This document shows, in pieces, positions 61,115-64,000 of a stretch of DNA of 64,000 nt. The notes under the pieces were generated by a model. The model was not told the DNA's origin. It saw only the letters and a program-made list of their open reading frames with translations, and did not search any database. The translations under genes and the position numbers were made by a program. The first letter of the stretch is position 1; every line of letters starts with the position of its first letter. The DNA comes from Variovorax sp. OAS795. Its GTDB lineage: Bacteria; Pseudomonadota; Gammaproteobacteria; Burkholderiales; Burkholderiaceae_C. Where the stretch lies: contig NZ_JBEPOH010000001.1 of assembly GCF_040546685.1 (NCBI RefSeq), forward strand, positions 2,418,001 to 2,482,000, written 5' to 3'.

Positions 61115-61624
61115 TCAGCCCGGGCTTCCGGCCGTTCGCACGGCCGCCAGCGTGCGGCTGAAATCCGCAGCGAACCGGCGCCGCTGCGCGTCGGCCAGGT
61201 ACACCGCCACGGGCACCCGGATGCGGCCGCTGCACAGCGCCGGCGGTGCCGCGCCTTGCGGGCATTCGAGCCGGGTCCAGCAGGGGTCCAGCCGCACGGT
61301 GGTCGAACGGAAGCCGCGCCGGCACTGCACCTCGAGCGTCCGGCCGGTGAGCACCAGCTGCTCGCCGTCGAGCGCGTGCGCCGCATGGCAGGCCACGGCA
61401 GCCGCAAGTGCGAGGGCCTGGCAGGCGCAGAAGCCGAACACCACCGGGTAGCCCGCGACCCAGAACCCGACGCCGATGGCGCAGCTGGCACCGGCCGCCG
61501 CGCCGACATGCAGCATGAAGGCGCGCGGCGTCATCGCGATGTTGCGCGTGAGGTTCCAGCGCACGGCGGCGGGTGCCGCGGCATGCGTGGGTGTCTCTGC
61601 GCAGGGGTCGACAAGGGCTGGCAT
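61115..61624 (-). CDS. DUF2244-family membrane protein
   Basis: 169 residues from ATG 61624, with CCGGAG upstream. An N-terminal region WNLTRNIAMTPRAFMLH, two membrane helices (about 39-76) and LVLTGRTLEVQCR belong to DUF2244. Such genes are often found next to cytochrome oxidase genes. It is the first gene of the operon with subunit I and the SIR2-domain protein and has a sigma-54-like site 38-52 bases upstream. Confidence 0.85.
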   Translation of the reverse strand: MPALVDPCAETPTHAAAPAAVRWNLTRNIAMTPRAFMLHVGAAAGASCAIGVGFWVAGYPVVFGFCACQALALAAAVACHAAHALDGEQLVLTGRTLEVQCRRGFRSTTVRLDPCWTRLECPQGAAPPALCSGRIRVPVAVYLADAQRRRFAADFSRTLAAVRTAGSPG

Positions 61625-61661
61625 TCTTGCTCCGGCAGGTCCCGCCACAGGCACTTTCCTC

Positions 61662-61676
61662 GGCAACCGGCATGCC
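61662..61676 (-). promoter_or_regulatory. Sigma-54-like site upstream of the DUF2244-oxidase-SIR2 operon
   Basis: Minus strand GGCATG-CCGG-TTGCC. Predicted start near 61651, 27 bases before ATG 61624. Confidence 0.65.
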
Positions 61677-61786
61677 CGCGCGGCGTGTGGGCAGCGTCCG
61701 ACGGTAGCTCTGGACGCGTGCTGTCGCATGGCCTTCGCGCGCGTCCGATGCTGGTTGCCGTTTCAACTCTTGCAAGGGGCACAGGC

Positions 61787-62044
61787 ATGAACAAGGACTC
61801 GGTCAAGCAGATCCGGCCCGGCGCGTTCTCGGAGTCTGTGGCGGGCGAGGAAGACCCCGGCGCATCGGTCGATCTCGTCCAGCCACCGCCGATGGAGCCC
61901 GGCGACGAGGCGCCGCGCGGCGCACCCGGCACCGGTGAAACCGTGTGCCGACTGTGCGGCGGCAGCGGGCGCGGCAAGGGCGGCGAAACCTGCCCCGAAT
62001 GCGGCGGCAGCGGCAAGGTGAACGTCGGCGTCGGCGGCGGTTGA
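61787..62044 (+). CDS. Small DnaJ-type zinc-finger protein
   Basis: 85 residues. The C-terminal half has two CxxCxGxG-type motifs, CRLCGGSGRG and CPECGGSGKV, as in the DnaJ zinc-binding domain; the rest is hydrophilic and proline-rich. No J domain. It is divergent from the DUF2244 operon. It may act as a small redox or chaperone accessory, but the function is unknown. Confidence 0.75.
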   Translation: MNKDSVKQIRPGAFSESVAGEEDPGASVDLVQPPPMEPGDEAPRGAPGTGETVCRLCGGSGRGKGGETCPECGGSGKVNVGVGGG

Positions 62045-62066
62045 GCGCGGCGGACGAGCGCGCGGT

Positions 62067-63493
62067 TCAGGCGCCTCGGTCGTCAGGCGCGAGCCGCGCC
62101 ACCCAGCTGCCGATGCGGCCCCGCGAATACGCCAATGCGTGATAGAGCGCGAGCGCACCGCGGGCCCAGTGCACGTACAGCGCGCGGCCGCCGGTCGCGC
62201 GTGCCATCGCGAACAGGCGCCGGCTCCAGCGCGTGATGGCCGCGCGCATGCGGTAGATGAGCTTGCGGCGCCAGGGCAGCGCGTGGCCGGGGCGCACCCG
62301 CTTGACCGGCTGGACGCCACGCCGCCGCCAAGCCAGCCGGTAGGCCAGGCCTTCGCGCCGCTGGCGGAAGCCGGCCGCCTGGGTCTGCACGAGAAACGCC
62401 GCATCGACCGGTGCGAGCGTGAGGCGCCGCGACGCGATGGCGCCTGCCACGAGCGCATGCAGCACCGGCGAACGGACGATCACCACGTTGGTCCCGCGGC
62501 CGTCGGACGCATACGGTTCGACCCAGGCATCGCCAAAGGAGATGTCGGCGTCTCGGCCACCACGTCGTCGCAGAAATTGCAGGCCTCATGCTGGAAGAAG
62601 CCGGAACCCCAGTCGCCCTCCGCCAGGTGGAACCAGTCGCGCTGCACGCTGCGGCCGTCGTGCAGCACGAACCGCGCGGTGTACCAGTTGGCCGGCCGCC
62701 GGGCGTCCTTGAGCCGGTACTCCACGCTGCGAATGTCTTCGAGCCCCACGCCCATCTGGTAGGCAAAACTCTCGACCAGCCGCGCGCTTTTCATGTGGCC
62801 GCAGAACAGGCCGAGCGTGAAGGCGATGCGCTCGCGCAGCAACGGGTCTTCGCGCCGCAGCAGCTGCAAGGCCTTGATGAAGCAGGGCACGCCGACGACC
62901 GCATAGCGGCCCGGCGTGGCGCGCATCGCCTCGATCACGCCGGACATCTCCACCGGGTAGTAGCGCGACTTCGCGCCGGCACCGATCTCCTCGGGCGTGC
63001 GAGAGAGGCGGTAGCGAAAGAAGCGCTCGCCTTCCGACGGCACCACATGCGCCACCGCGTCGACCAGTCCCGCGCGCAGCAACTCGCAGGCGGTCCAGCT
63101 GACCATGCCACCGGAGCTGCCGTTCGCACGAAATTCGCCCTCGCCGGCATGCCCCACATACGCACCCTGGAACCGGCCCACCTGCGGGTCGTCGTGAGCG
63201 GCGAGGGGAAAGAGCTCGGCGGCCAATTCGGTTTCGTTGCGCGACGTGGGAGAGAACGGGCAGGTGCGCGCGAAGGCCTCGGGGCCGGCCTGCAACCATG
63301 CCGTTGCGCCCGCGGGCTTGAGTTCGCCGTGGCGGTCGAGCCGCATGTGCGGCGCTTCGGCATCGCCGGTGGATGGCAGCGCCTGCCCCATGCGCGCCTG
63401 CGCCACGCAGCTGCCGCAGCCGATGCAAAGGCCCGAGCGCACGATCTCGGCTGGGGCGATGCCGGGCCTCCGGTGGAGCCGCCTCTCATGCAT
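62067..63493 (-). pseudogene. F420-hydrogenase beta-subunit-like (FrhB) gene with a frameshift
   Basis: From ATG 63493 the protein starts with a ferredoxin-like CIGCGSC, then FRANGSSGGMVSWTACELLRAG, VGVPCFIKALQLLRREDPLL and CNFCDDVVAET, all typical of FrhB-type proteins found beside polysaccharide pyruvyl transferases. At about 62549 one base is missing: the frame runs to an early stop, while DISFGDAWVEPYASDGRG, TNVVIVRSPVL and about 120 more residues continue in the next frame to 62067. Restoring one base would give about 475 residues. It overlaps the pyruvyl transferase stop by eight bases. The gene is either broken or a sequencing error is present. Confidence 0.8.
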
Positions 63494-64000
63494 GGGCGTA
63501 CTCCGATTCGACGGCGTCCGGGTCTTGCTGCAGCGCTTGCCGCAGGTATTGCGCCGAGGACGCCCGCAGCGCCGCGATGCGCGCCTCGATCGAATGAGCC
63601 GGCGGGTCCGACAGGGCGGCATCGCAAGACGCGGCCGGCGTGCCGGCATCCGCCAGGTGGCCTTCAGCCCCCAGCGCAAACAGCAGGTCCCGGATCTTGA
63701 TGGCACGGTAGGGCGAGTCTTCGCAGAGAAACGGCTTGCGGTTGCGCAGCGCGAAGACGCAGCCGTGGAAGAAGTTGGTGGCCACCGCGCCCGCATCGGC
63801 CATGAAGCGTGCGAAGTCTTCGGGGCCGGCGGCCAGCCATTGGGCGTCGGCCCAGTCGTTGCGATAGCCGATGCTCACCAGGCGCATATTCCGCCTGCGG
63901 GCCCACGCGCGCATGCGGGACGCAAACCAGGGGCTGAAGTTGTGGCCGTAGACGGCCAGGCAGCGTTCTTCCTGGCCTTTGCGGTCCAGCTCGCCCGGCT
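63486..64000 (-). CDS. Polysaccharide pyruvyl transferase-family protein, C-terminal part
   Basis: The open frame runs to the window edge, giving about 171 residues. GHNFSPWFASRMRAWA, VSIGYRNDWADAQWL and TNFFHGCVFALRNRKPF match the C-terminal half of the CsaB/WcaK-type pyruvyl transferases, which add pyruvate ketals to exopolysaccharide or cell-wall sugars. With the FrhB-like gene it marks the edge of a separate exopolysaccharide cluster. Confidence 0.85.
   Translation of the reverse strand, partial: PGELDRKGQEERCLAVYGHNFSPWFASRMRAWARRRNMRLVSIGYRNDWADAQWLAAGPEDFARFMADAGAVATNFFHGCVFALRNRKPFLCEDSPYRAIKIRDLLFALGAEGHLADAGTPAASCDAALSDPPAHSIEARIAALRASSAQYLRQALQQDPDAVESEYAHA

Noticed and set aside
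61744..61758. Sigma-54-like site before the zinc-finger gene (ends GGTTGCC)
   Set aside because: The -12 half fits but the essential GG at -24 is CC.

Overview
The window reads as chromosome of a high-GC betaproteobacterium, most likely Comamonadaceae and probably Variovorax or a close relative. This rests on GC content and codon bias, a Bug-type tricarboxylate transporter binding protein, PDR/VanB-type oxygenase reductases, several catabolic operons each with its own regulator, and a CgeB-type glycosyltransferase cluster of the kind I associate with Ramlibacter and Variovorax. The genus is an inference; no rRNA or other marker is present. I saw no tRNA, rRNA or CRISPR array.

Region 1 (1-11.2 kb) is accessory. 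It opens with the end of a hydantoinase/oxoprolinase B subunit, then an intact IS481-type insertion with a 6-bp target duplication, a GntR regulator and degraded IS66 genes. A LysR-controlled catabolic operon follows: sugar isomerase-like protein, Rieske oxygenase, Bug binding protein, FAH-family hydrolase and flavin/2Fe-2S reductase. It ends in a scar holding RadC-like and ParB-like fragments.

Region 2 (11.2-29.7 kb) holds housekeeping and accessory genes. The main unit is a sugar-acid operon on the minus strand (TRAP transporter DctP and DctQM, VOC protein, RuBisCO-like protein, DUF1537 kinase) with a divergent LacI regulator. Tandem paralogous Crp/Fnr regulators, a LuxR-type protein, small membrane proteins, a ZIP metal transporter and a two-gene unit (dual-specificity phosphatase plus a PRTase/kinase-like protein) follow.

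Region 3 (29.9-44.8 kb) is a sugar/glycan cluster: UDP-glucose dehydrogenase, UDP-glucuronate decarboxylase, an oddly ordered TIM-barrel glycosidase, inositol-3-phosphate synthase, two SDR epimerases, an MDR dehydrogenase, a Gfo/Idh oxidoreductase, one GT4 and three CgeB-type glycosyltransferases, a methyltransferase and a DUF1003 protein. Most of these genes overlap by 4-14 bp. It probably builds a glycosylated cyclitol or a short stress glycan.

Region 4 (44.8-61.8 kb) is the most interesting part. It holds a second-type rpoN, an NtrC-family activator with a GSFTGA loop, two histidine-kinase-like proteins lacking an ATPase domain, a 1539-residue CheB/CheR/PAS/kinase/receiver fusion, a stand-alone CheB, a manganese catalase, DUF4142 and KGG-type stress proteins, and an operon of DUF2244, cytochrome oxidase subunit I and a SIR2-domain protein. 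I find ten intergenic 15-bp sites close to the sigma-54 promoter consensus (GGCAYG-N4-TTGCC) in front of these genes. They include one before rpoN itself and one before the phosphatase unit at 29.7 kb. I read this as a self-contained sigma-54 stress regulon with its own sigma factor, activator and sensory proteins.

The window closes with a frameshifted F420-hydrogenase-beta-like gene and a polysaccharide pyruvyl transferase that runs off the end.
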